Assembly: GCA_964537965.1 (NCBI GenBank) | Contig: CAZIDB010000022.1 | Span: 1 to 31,191, forward strand | Reading direction: 5' to 3' | Origin: SURF-24 sp964537965 | Lineage (GTDB): Bacteria; Bacteroidota; Ignavibacteria; Ignavibacteriales; SURF-24 | Length of the DNA: 31,191 nt | In this document: positions 16,312-24,227 of the stretch, piece by piece | How positions within the stretch are numbered: position 1 is the stretch's first letter | Layout: each line of letters begins with the position of its first letter | The notes under the pieces: generated by a model | The model's input: the letters and a program-made list of their open reading frames with translations, nothing else | Told to the model about the DNA's origin: nothing | The model's database searches: none | Translations under genes and position numbers: made by a program

Positions 16312-17214
16312 CTATCTGCAAAGGCTTAACAAATAATCAACCGTAGTTTCAGCAAGACAAATGTTTGTATCAGCGCCCGAGTAATAAATTTTTACGCTAC
16401 CGTCGTCTTCAATTATCCAGCCATTTGTAAATACAACATTCTGAACATCACCAATCCGTTCATAATCTAGATCCGGCTGCAGTATTGGTTCTTTGGTTTT
16501 GCCTATAACTTTCCAGGGTTCATTTAAGTCCAGAAGCATAGCGCCAATTTTATAAAGATTGCTTATTCCAAACCCTCTTACTCCGTGATATAAAAACAAC
16601 CAACCTTCTTTAGTTTTAACCGGTGGAGTTGAGCCCCCGACTTTATCAGCTTCCCAGCAACCTTTTTCCGATTCATATAAAAATTTGTAACCACCCCAAT
16701 GAATTAAATCCGGGCTTTTATTTATCCATATTGCCTGATGCCCTTCCAGGGTTGGTCTATCCATTTTCCAGTAATAGCCGTTAATTTTTTCAGGAAACAA
16801 AGCAGCATCTTTGTTTGATGGTTCTGATACAGGTCCAATAATTTTATAATTGTTAAAATCTTCCGTTTCAGCAAGCATTACAAGAGGATCATTCTTTGAA
16901 TAACCCGTATAGGTTATGTAAAATTTATCGTCAATTTTTTGAATACGCGGATCTTCTATACCCCAAACCACATAATCAAAAAACTCCTTATGGTCTTCGG
17001 GAGTAAGCGCAGGCTTATCATCAACCTTGAAATTAATTCCATCTTTGCTTCTTGCAATAATTAAAGATGATCTTCCGTTAGGCATTTCAATCCTGCAAAG
17101 CAGCAGGTATTGATTTCCAACTTTAACTGCGCCCGGATTAAAAATACTATTTACCCTGAAAGGTACATCGGCTTTAGTTAGGATTGGATTAGCATTGTAT
17201 TTTTTAATTTCCAT
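16312..17214 (-). CDS. Glycoside hydrolase family 130 protein (probable beta-mannoside phosphorylase)
   Basis: The family cleaves beta-mannosides by phosphorolysis, releasing mannose 1-phosphate. From the ATG at 17214 (MEIKKYNANPILTKADVPF; AGAGAG upstream) the product has 300 residues; the longer frame starts at a TTG and overlaps the preceding gene. Five-bladed propeller motifs: VNSIFNPGAVKVG (21-33), LLLCRIE (37-43), WGIEDPRI (84-91) with the catalytic aspartate D88, DAALFPEKINGYYWKMDRP (136-154), and a late HGVRGFG. The basic residues around 150-153 and the histidine fit a phosphate site, supporting phosphorylase over hydrolase, but the acceptor (mannose, glucose or GlcNAc) cannot be read. 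No signal peptide: cytoplasmic. It starts 35 bp after another GH130 gene of a different subtype. Confidence 0.9.
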   Translation of the reverse strand: MEIKKYNANPILTKADVPFRVNSIFNPGAVKVGNQYLLLCRIEMPNGRSSLIIARSKDGINFKVDDKPALTPEDHKEFFDYVVWGIEDPRIQKIDDKFYITYTGYSKNDPLVMLAETEDFNNYKIIGPVSEPSNKDAALFPEKINGYYWKMDRPTLEGHQAIWINKSPDLIHWGGYKFLYESEKGCWEADKVGGSTPPVKTKEGWLFLYHGVRGFGISNLYKIGAMLLDLNEPWKVIGKTKEPILQPDLDYERIGDVQNVVFTNGWIIEDDGSVKIYYSGADTNICLAETTVDYLLSLCR

Positions 17215-17248
17215 TTGATACTCTCTTTCTTCAAGCCTTTTATTCAAT

Positions 17249-18502
17249 TTAGATTTTAGTCATGTTATTTAGCAGCTTACTGATCGAAACGAATGCAAAC
17301 CTTGTTGCCGAGTCAGACATTGCATAAGGTATAATCAACCGCTTATTATGAATTATTGAACCGCAGGAATAAACAACGTTCGGCACATAACCTTCGCGTT
17401 CATCATCGTTAGGTTCAATTAAAGGAAAAGGCAGGTAACCAATTATTTTATCAGGATTATTTTTATCAAGCAGTAAGGCAGATATTACATATTTTCTTAA
17501 AGGACCAACTCCGTGAGTAATTAACAGCCAGCCTTCATCAATTTCCAGCGGTGAGCCACAATTACCAAGCTGAATAAAATCCCAATCATATTTAGGAGTT
17601 GACAAAATTTTCTTTTGGTTCCATTCAAAAAGATTATTCGATTCCATAATATAAATGTTCTCGCCATCCTGCCGGGAAATCATTTGGTACTTACCTTTTA
17701 TCTTTCGTGGAAATAACGCCATGCCTTTATCTTTGGCTTCGCTACCATTCAACTTATGGATTTTAAAATCATAAAAGTCCGTTGTCTCAATCAGGTTTAC
17801 CGAGATTGAGTTACCATCATAAGCGGTGTAAGTGCCGTAATAAATTTCTTTAACTTCATCGATGAACTTTACAAACCTTGCATCCTCCATTCCGTTAGAT
17901 TCCATCGGGTGCGAAGGGAATAAAACTCTTTCGCTCAACGGAGTTACTTTTTCAAACTGAACCTTATATAAATATTCTCCACCTGATTTTGGCGGATTAT
18001 AATTTCCTGAACCAACAAACCTGTCGAACTTATCAAGCTTCACTTCACCAATAGAATTTATTATTCCGGATCGGAATTCAATTGATGAGATATGTCCTTC
18101 CCCGGTTGCCCTTAAACTTATAATTACTCTCACTTCACCTTCATTCAATCCTGTTTGGTCAGGATGAGCGACTATAGATGGATTAAACAGTGATGCCGCT
18201 TCAATTGAATATTCATGAGAAAAATAAGAACCGATCAGCTTTTTTCTTACTTCTGAAAGCGAATCATTTTTAATGAAGGGTTCAACTTTTTTATAATTGT
18301 CCAGGATCAGTATTTCAAAATTCCTGTGTCGTTCACTAAAGTTATTTTGAATTTCAGTCCATTTCCGTAAAACATCTTCCTCACTTAGCTTTATTATTCT
18401 TTCAATAACATTAAGAATTCTTTTTTCGCTTCCAACATTAAAGTTCCTAAGTAAAACTGTTTTATCATCCGCTTTCAAAAATATGTTTTGTCTTTCAACC
18501 AT
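17249..18502 (-). CDS. GH130 protein, longer subtype with N-terminal helical extension
   Basis: A 417-residue protein whose residues about 95-410 form a GH130-like five-bladed propeller: SLFNPSIV (104-111), MEDARFVKF (205-213) with the likely catalytic aspartate D207, GMALFPRKIKGKY (260-272), and LITHGVG (327-333). The first 95 residues are helical and charged, absent from the shorter neighbour. EDAR replaces the EDPR of the adjacent GH130, indicating a different subfamily. Some GH130 subfamilies are phosphorylases and others hydrolyse beta-mannosides; I cannot decide here. ATG at 18502 with AAGGAA 5-6 bases upstream. No signal peptide, so cytoplasmic, directly after the ABC permease genes and 11 bp from them, as expected for an enzyme acting on the imported sugar. 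Confidence 0.88.
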   Translation of the reverse strand: MVERQNIFLKADDKTVLLRNFNVGSEKRILNVIERIIKLSEEDVLRKWTEIQNNFSERHRNFEILILDNYKKVEPFIKNDSLSEVRKKLIGSYFSHEYSIEAASLFNPSIVAHPDQTGLNEGEVRVIISLRATGEGHISSIEFRSGIINSIGEVKLDKFDRFVGSGNYNPPKSGGEYLYKVQFEKVTPLSERVLFPSHPMESNGMEDARFVKFIDEVKEIYYGTYTAYDGNSISVNLIETTDFYDFKIHKLNGSEAKDKGMALFPRKIKGKYQMISRQDGENIYIMESNNLFEWNQKKILSTPKYDWDFIQLGNCGSPLEIDEGWLLITHGVGPLRKYVISALLLDKNNPDKIIGYLPFPLIEPNDDEREGYVPNVVYSCGSIIHNKRLIIPYAMSDSATRFAFVSISKLLNNMTKI

Positions 18503-18513
18503 TTAATTTCCTT

Positions 18514-19341
18514 TTACTCTTTTAACCCTGAAGATGCCATGCTCTGAATGAAATATTTCTGGAAGAATGCATAAGCAATTACAATCGGTAATGCAAGCAT
18601 GGTAGCAGCAGCAAGCTTAACTCCAAGCTGTGATTCTGCTCTTCCGCCAACAGCAAAAAGAGTTACAAGCTGAGGCATCGTCATTAACTCTTCTTTTCTT
18701 ATAACAATTATGGGCCACAGGACCTCATTCCACGAAGACATAAACGTTAATATTGCCACTGTAATTATTGCAGGAATGGAATTTGGCCAAAGCACACCAA
18801 ATAAAATTCTGAATTCATTACAACCATCTATCCTGGCCGCATCAATCAGATCTTTAGGAATAGACTTGAAATACTGATGAAACATCAGAATAGATAAACC
18901 ATTTATTACGTAAGGAACTATCAATGCCAAATAAGTATCCACCCAGGCGAACTTAACCATTAGAACATACTGCGGAATTAAAGTAATCTGGAATGGTAAT
19001 GTCATCGTAAAAATGATGACATAAAAAACTATGTTCTTGCCTTTAAACTCAAGATGTGTAAGTGCATATCCAACCATCGAACCAAAGATTAAAACTGCGG
19101 CTGTAATTGATAATGAAACAATAAGGCTGTTTATTAATGAACGTCCCATTGGAATTTTATCAACCACCTGTGAATAACTGTTAAGTGAAACTGAGTCTGG
19201 AATTAACGTAAAATTTCCAATCTGATTTTCAGGTATCAATGATGCCATCAGCATCCAGAAGAAAGGATAAATGAAAAGCAAAGCTCCAAGGACTAAACTA
19301 AGGTAAATAAAAATCCTGCTTGTTTTTTTATTTTTATTCAT
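18514..19341 (-). CDS. Carbohydrate ABC transporter permease, MalG/CUT1 type
   Basis: Inner-membrane permease subunit of a sugar importer. The 275-residue protein has about six hydrophobic segments and the cytoplasmic EAA loop as DAARIDGCNEFRILFGVLWP, which contacts the ATPase, followed by WNEVLWPIIVI, typical of the MalG side of CUT1 importers. The frame could start with GTG at 19344, but the ATG at 19341, within a TGATG junction sharing one base with the stop of the other permease, is the natural coupled start. No ATP-binding subunit is encoded anywhere in the window, so it must rely on one encoded elsewhere. Confidence 0.93.
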   Translation of the reverse strand: MNKNKKTSRIFIYLSLVLGALLFIYPFFWMLMASLIPENQIGNFTLIPDSVSLNSYSQVVDKIPMGRSLINSLIVSLSITAAVLIFGSMVGYALTHLEFKGKNIVFYVIIFTMTLPFQITLIPQYVLMVKFAWVDTYLALIVPYVINGLSILMFHQYFKSIPKDLIDAARIDGCNEFRILFGVLWPNSIPAIITVAILTFMSSWNEVLWPIIVIRKEELMTMPQLVTLFAVGGRAESQLGVKLAAATMLALPIVIAYAFFQKYFIQSMASSGLKE

Positions 19342-20201
19342 CACCTTGTTTCCTTTTCAATGTACCTGCGCTGAATGAAAATGACAATCAATATTACTCC
19401 CGCGAAGAAGAAACCGAGTGTAGCAGCATATCCCATATGATAATAGAAGAATCCCTGTTTATAAATATAAAGTACAGCAGATAAAGTGCTGCTAAGCGGA
19501 CCACCGCTTGTCATGACATACGGTTCAATAAACAGGGAGAAACCGCCGATAGTGGAAAGAATTATAACAAGCATAACAGTAGGATTTATCATCGGCAGAG
19601 TAACATGCCAGAATCTTTGCCAAGCGGATGCCCCTTCAAGTTCTGCGGCTTCGTACAAATACGTTGGAACAGTCTGAAGACCCACAAGAAATAAAACAAT
19701 ATACAAACCAACGTTTTTCCAAGTTGCCATAATAGCGATAGAAGGCATTGCATAATTAGGATCAACAAGCCAGCCGACTTTACCTAAACCAATTGATGAC
19801 AGTACACGGTTGAATAATCCTGTTTCATAACCATAAAGCTGCTGCCACAAAATTGTAACCACAACACCGCTTACAATTACAGGCAGAAAATATGCTGCCC
19901 GGAAAAAACCAATAAACTTAACTTTCTGATTCAGCATTACGGCAAAAAAAAGTGCAACCGCAATCTGCAGAGGAATATGGATTAACAAAAATGTAATTGT
20001 ATTAAGCAGCGAACGAAAGAACTGGTTATCATTAAACAAACGGTAAAAATTTTGCAAACCAATAAATTTCATCGGAGAAATTATATTCCACTGATGGAAC
20101 ATAAGCACGAAAGAGAAGAGGACAGGAAAAGCAACAAACGTGAGAAAGTGAATTACGTAAGGTGCAATCATCAAATACGGTATTATCTTTTTTTCTTTCA
20201 T
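19341..20201 (-). CDS. Carbohydrate ABC transporter permease, MalF/CUT1 type
   Basis: The partner permease: 286 residues, about six membrane segments beginning LMIAPYVIHFLTFVAFPVLF, and an EAA loop EAAELEGASAWQRFWHVTLP followed by the usual MINPTVMLVI helix. The periplasmic insertion typical of MalF from enteric bacteria is absent, as in most CUT1 permeases. ATG at 20201, eight bp after the stop of the binding-protein gene; its stop overlaps the start of the MalG-type gene, so the three proteins are made in fixed proportion. Confidence 0.93.
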   Translation of the reverse strand: MKEKKIIPYLMIAPYVIHFLTFVAFPVLFSFVLMFHQWNIISPMKFIGLQNFYRLFNDNQFFRSLLNTITFLLIHIPLQIAVALFFAVMLNQKVKFIGFFRAAYFLPVIVSGVVVTILWQQLYGYETGLFNRVLSSIGLGKVGWLVDPNYAMPSIAIMATWKNVGLYIVLFLVGLQTVPTYLYEAAELEGASAWQRFWHVTLPMINPTVMLVIILSTIGGFSLFIEPYVMTSGGPLSSTLSAVLYIYKQGFFYYHMGYAATLGFFFAGVILIVIFIQRRYIEKETR

Positions 20202-20209
20202 CAGCTTAA

Positions 20210-21493
20210 TTATCTCAGTAATAAAAGATTAGCAGCCTTAGCCGCATCGTTAACAGCCTGCTCCGGAGTTTTTTTTCCATACACTACACAGGCTTCATAT
20301 TCTGTAGAGATAGCATCAAAGACTTCTTTGAGCACTGGACAAGTATCCGGACCTTTAACGTACTTTGCCTGTTTTGCAAAATTCATCATCATAGGATTCT
20401 TGTTAAAGTATTTAAGGTACTCCGGATTTGTAATTAAATCTTTCCTCCGGGGAATCTGATTAGTTGTTTTAAGAAACAGCAAATCATTTTCTGTGCTTAC
20501 CATAAATTTCAGAAACTCCCAAACCAATTCTTTATTTTTGCAGGTGTTAAATATTACGATATTCTTTGTATCGCCGTAAGTATATTTATTCCCCTTAAAA
20601 TCATCAGGCACCGGCAGATATGAAAAATCATATTTAAAACCTTCCGGCTTAAATCTTTCAGCATGAACAATTTCCCATGGACCGGTAAATCTTGTTGCTA
20701 TTGCATTGGATAAAAACGGATCCTGCCTTGCAGAAATTCTTTCACGGGGCATATAACCATTATCAAACAATTGCTTCAGGAATGCAAAAGTCTGTACCGC
20801 ATACTTGTTATTAAAAACGACTTTATTATTTTTTATGAGTGGTGCACCACCGGATGCAGCAAGATAATGCGGATAAAAATCGAAGAGTCTTTGCCACCAG
20901 GTTTCAATTACCTCTGCATACCCAACCCATTTAGTTTCACCCTGTCCGTATTTTAATTTTTTTGCCGCATCAATAAACTGCGAATAAGTTTCAGGCGGAT
21001 TTTTATAGCCAACACTCTCAAAAATTTTTTTGTTATAGATAAGCATTATTGGATTTATCTTCCAGGGTATCTGGTAGATGTGCCCATCGGATGAAGTTAT
21101 TTCCTGTACCACATCGCTGTCGCATCTTGAATAAATGAAATCCATGAATCCCGAAAGTGAATCAAGCGCCACTAACCTGTTAGCCCTAGCATACAATTCA
21201 ACATCACCCTGCCACATATTGGAATAAATATCGGGAGTCGTTTCTCCAACAACTGCAGCAAGAATAACTTCCTCGCTTGATTGTCCTTCCGGTACCGGCT
21301 GAAAAGTAACTTTCCTGCCCGGGTGTTCTTTATTCCATTTATCAACAACCATTCTTGCAAAAGTAATCTCATCGGAATTATTTGATGACCAGTAGAGAAG
21401 TTCATTCAAATGGCTTTTCCTGCCGTTGCCGCAAGATAATTGCGATATCAGGAATACAGCAATGAGAAAAATATTTATTGCTCTTTTAGTCAT
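20210..21493 (-). CDS. Extracellular sugar-binding lipoprotein of ABC importer
   Basis: Solute-binding protein of the CUT1 family (MalE/UgpB-like). 427 residues: signal sequence MTKRAINIFLIAVFLISQLSC with C21 as probable lipidation site (the -3 residue is Gln, so the lipobox is not canonical), then LLYWSSNNSDE and the VDKWNKEHPGRKVTFQPVP start typical of the family, PDIYSNMWQGDVELYARANRLVALDSL, and a late GPWEIVHAERF motif. It should be anchored in the periplasm and deliver sugar to the two permeases directly downstream. Ligand unknown; the surrounding GH130 and GH2 genes suggest beta-mannosides. Confidence 0.92.
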   Translation of the reverse strand: MTKRAINIFLIAVFLISQLSCGNGRKSHLNELLYWSSNNSDEITFARMVVDKWNKEHPGRKVTFQPVPEGQSSEEVILAAVVGETTPDIYSNMWQGDVELYARANRLVALDSLSGFMDFIYSRCDSDVVQEITSSDGHIYQIPWKINPIMLIYNKKIFESVGYKNPPETYSQFIDAAKKLKYGQGETKWVGYAEVIETWWQRLFDFYPHYLAASGGAPLIKNNKVVFNNKYAVQTFAFLKQLFDNGYMPRERISARQDPFLSNAIATRFTGPWEIVHAERFKPEGFKYDFSYLPVPDDFKGNKYTYGDTKNIVIFNTCKNKELVWEFLKFMVSTENDLLFLKTTNQIPRRKDLITNPEYLKYFNKNPMMMNFAKQAKYVKGPDTCPVLKEVFDAISTEYEACVVYGKKTPEQAVNDAAKAANLLLLR

Positions 21494-21496
21494 CTG

Positions 21497-23158
21497 CTAA
21501 TTCCAGAACTGCCATTCATAATCTATTGACGGATAAACAGGTCTTACAATTGTCCCGCTTTTTTTCAACGAATAGAGTTCAATTGTCCGCGGATTGTTTT
21601 CATCCAGTACGGTTAAACTATTTAAAGCCTCATCATTTATTTTAATATGATATTTTTCTTTCAATGAAAGGACTTGGTTCACAATCTTCTTTGTATACCC
21701 GAATACGTAACAATCATTCCACACATCTTTCTTAATATCATCAAACTGTTTGGCTTTACCATTTTCATCAACATATTTTTTTAAGTTTTCATTATAATAT
21801 TTTTTTACCTGCTCGTCGGATATTTTAACTGATCCTGCTATTTCAAGCTTCATCTTTGAATAAACCAACTTGTCTTTCCACCATAATTTTTGTTTTTCAA
21901 TTTCCGGCTTTTTATCGTAACCTTTTTCTTTGGCTATATTGCCAAGCAACTTATCTCTTACCATTCTCCACACAGTACTTTGAAGTGAATTATAAAAACC
22001 CTGGTGGGATTTAAAATTAAACCTGATATAAGGTTCACGGTTGGTATACCATCCGATAAAATCCTTTATTGTAAAACCAACTGAATTTGTTCGTACAAGG
22101 AGATCTTCATAACTGCTTTCAATCTTAGCTGGATTAAAATTTTTATCCTGAATATTTTTTACGAGGTTCCACTCATCAAATTTTTCCGGCGGCAGAAATT
22201 TTTTACCTACATAAGCTGCTAACTTATTAAAAGTTGTTCTTACTATAGTAGATTGATTATCAAGCATAAGCTTATTAACAAACGCATCAGAAAGAGAATC
22301 CGCTTTTTGCTTTCTCAAATATTCTTCCAGCGAATATTTTAACTCATTGTTTTGTGTTTCAGTTGTAATAAGATTTTTCCAAAGGTTATCAACCCGTATA
22401 ATATACCATCCGTCGCCGGTTTTAATCGGAAGAGAAGGACTACCGGTTTTTACTGAATCAATTATTACCGCAAGCGTTGGGTTAGTTTTCTCCAATTTGA
22501 ATCTTCTGGTTTTCATATGCCGGCTATCGTAAGAAACTGAATCATTGAACTGTCTGAAGAATAGTGAATCGAATGGGGTTCCTTTCTTCAATGAGTAGTA
22601 CTGCTCTTCTATTTCAGACTTTGCTGGTTTGTAAATCCAGCTTATTTCCAAATCAATTAATTCTTTTTCAACAGCTTTGGAAACCAGTGCCGAATCAATT
22701 ATCACTTTATCCCATATTGTTTCTCTGTACATCTGTTCGCTTGCAAGGTCATTAACAATATCACTTAGATAAAGCTGCACATCAGGGGACTTATCAAGAT
22801 TTTTCTTATACCCTTCCAGTGCGAGCATCTTTTCATATATCATAAACTCAAGGAAACGTTTTTTAGAATTATCTTCTCTTTTAACGAACGCCGGGCCGAA
22901 TTCATAGCTGTTAAGAAATTCATCCGCATAAATTTTTTTATTGCCAAGTTCTGCCACAGCTAAACCGGTAAGATTCTTAAGTGGAATTTTATTTGAAGTT
23001 ACTTCAGATGAATCTTGCTGAACGGCAAAATAAATCTGTGGTAAAAGGAATAAAACAGTTAGCGTCTTTGTGCCTTTGCAAAGTAAAATATTTAACCGCA
23101 AAGGTGCTAAGGCACGAAGGCAAAACAAATGTATATAACAGAGAAATTTCATTTGCAT
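21497..23158 (-). CDS. SurA/parvulin-like peptidyl-prolyl isomerase, with a repeat inserted in its signal region
   Basis: A periplasmic chaperone-type protein of about 553 residues. After the N-terminus comes the SurA-like helical part (VAELGNKKIYADEFLNSYEF, then long charged helices), a parvulin-like middle (KKGTPFDSLFFRQFND ... TGDGWYIIRVD), and a second helical part with KISDEQVKKYYNENLKKY. SurA-type proteins escort outer-membrane barrels, which fits the PorV-like and TonB-receptor neighbours. Oddity: codons specifying CLRALAPLRLNILLCKGTKT, inside the signal peptide, are made of a 63-bp palindromic repeat (23059-23121) found also at 6453-6504. Without it MKFLCYIHLF would join VLFLLPQIYFAVQQ as a normal signal sequence. 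ATG candidates at 23158 and 23152; no clear Shine-Dalgarno, but it begins three bases after the stop of the barrel gene. Confidence 0.8.
   Translation of the reverse strand: MQMKFLCYIHLFCLRALAPLRLNILLCKGTKTLTVLFLLPQIYFAVQQDSSEVTSNKIPLKNLTGLAVAELGNKKIYADEFLNSYEFGPAFVKREDNSKKRFLEFMIYEKMLALEGYKKNLDKSPDVQLYLSDIVNDLASEQMYRETIWDKVIIDSALVSKAVEKELIDLEISWIYKPAKSEIEEQYYSLKKGTPFDSLFFRQFNDSVSYDSRHMKTRRFKLEKTNPTLAVIIDSVKTGSPSLPIKTGDGWYIIRVDNLWKNLITTETQNNELKYSLEEYLRKQKADSLSDAFVNKLMLDNQSTIVRTTFNKLAAYVGKKFLPPEKFDEWNLVKNIQDKNFNPAKIESSYEDLLVRTNSVGFTIKDFIGWYTNREPYIRFNFKSHQGFYNSLQSTVWRMVRDKLLGNIAKEKGYDKKPEIEKQKLWWKDKLVYSKMKLEIAGSVKISDEQVKKYYNENLKKYVDENGKAKQFDDIKKDVWNDCYVFGYTKKIVNQVLSLKEKYHIKINDEALNSLTVLDENNPRTIELYSLKKSGTIVRPVYPSIDYEWQFWN
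23059..23121. repeat. Dispersed palindromic repeat, copy 2 (inside a coding region)
   Basis: Arms TTAGCGTCTTTG (23059-23070) and CAAAGGTGCTAA (23099-23110) pair over 12 positions with two G-T wobbles. A second pair of related blocks (TGCCTTTGCA and GCACGAAGGC) lies beside them. It shares TAGCGTCTTTGTG exactly, and 18 of 19 bases of ACCGCAAAGG(C/T)GCTAAGGC, with the intergenic copy. The 63 bp equal 21 codons, so the reading frame of the surrounding gene is kept. Confidence 0.8.
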
Positions 23159-23161
23159 CAA

Positions 23162-24187
23162 TTAAAATTTTAAATCAACGGTAAAGATGTGAATATTTTC
23201 AAGTCTTCCAAAATCCCTGTAGGCATAATCAAATTGGATGGCGGTTGTACCGAACAATTCTTTTGATGCAACTCCAAATCCAAATGTCAATCCGCCTTCT
23301 GATTTATCCAGGAATATCGATTGATAACCGCCGCGTATAAAGAAATATTCGCGGTATGATAGCTCAGTACCTGCATTCACACTTTCGTAATTGTTGTTCG
23401 GATGGATTGCATCAACTGCAACACCCCACCTGAATAAATCTGAGTTAACAACATTAGTTGAAACGCCTATCTGAAAACACAAAGGTAAATCCCATGAATC
23501 CAATTCTATCTCATAAGGTATTTGCTCGTTTGATCCCATCTTTGTATCATCAACCCTGTAGAAAGCTCTTGTATCTCTTCCGGCTAATTTCATCGAGGTA
23601 CCGAAATTTGAAATGGCTGCACCGATTACCATTCCGTTCAGCAAATCTGTTTTAAATGTTGTGCCTGCGTCAATTGCAAATCCGCTTGCAGTTTCATGCC
23701 AGATTTTTTCCTGGATATATTTTACATTAAATCCAATGGTAAACCTGTCAGTAAGCTGAACAGCATACGCAACGCCAAGCGCAATATTACTTGCAGTAAA
23801 ATATTCACCTGTTCCTTCAGGCATTTCTATTGTTCTCACTTTCATATCAGGCATAGAAAGCTGGGTAAAACTCAATCCAATATTACCCAAATTTCCAAGA
23901 GGTACAACAAGACCGGCGAAATCAAAACTTGTTTCTGCAATCCAGTTTGTGTGTGTTACAGTAAGTTCTGTTTGAGTGAATGATGCAATACCGGCGGCAT
24001 TCCAGTATAGTGTAGTTGCATCGCTCGCTTTACTAACAAACGCTCCTCCCATACCAACAGCCGTTGCACCAACGGGAATTTCAAGAAATGATGCTGCAGT
24101 GGTACCAGTTTTAGAAACATTTTTTTGCGCTTCAGTATGAATCTGAACCAGCAAAATAATGGAGAATAATAGTATAAACTTTTTCAT
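23162..24187 (-). CDS. PorV/PorQ-family outer-membrane beta-barrel protein
   Basis: 341 residues with signal peptide MKKFILLFSIILLVQIHTEAQ, then the family opening TGTTAASFLEIPVGATAVGMGGAFVS...ATTLYWNAAGIA, which is diagnostic of the PorV/PorQ group (FadL-like 14-strand barrels), repeated amphipathic strands, and a terminal strand ending in Phe (FTVDLKF). PorV works with the type IX sortase, shuttling or anchoring cargo; paralogues beside particular cargo genes may be dedicated partners. AGAGGA five bases upstream fixes the start. It follows a large T9SS-tailed protein by 40 bp, so a functional link to that cargo is likely but inferred. Confidence 0.86.
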   Translation of the reverse strand: MKKFILLFSIILLVQIHTEAQKNVSKTGTTAASFLEIPVGATAVGMGGAFVSKASDATTLYWNAAGIASFTQTELTVTHTNWIAETSFDFAGLVVPLGNLGNIGLSFTQLSMPDMKVRTIEMPEGTGEYFTASNIALGVAYAVQLTDRFTIGFNVKYIQEKIWHETASGFAIDAGTTFKTDLLNGMVIGAAISNFGTSMKLAGRDTRAFYRVDDTKMGSNEQIPYEIELDSWDLPLCFQIGVSTNVVNSDLFRWGVAVDAIHPNNNYESVNAGTELSYREYFFIRGGYQSIFLDKSEGGLTFGFGVASKELFGTTAIQFDYAYRDFGRLENIHIFTVDLKF

Positions 24188-24227
24188 AGAATCCTCTTGG
24201 ATCTTATCTGATATATTTTTCTACGAT

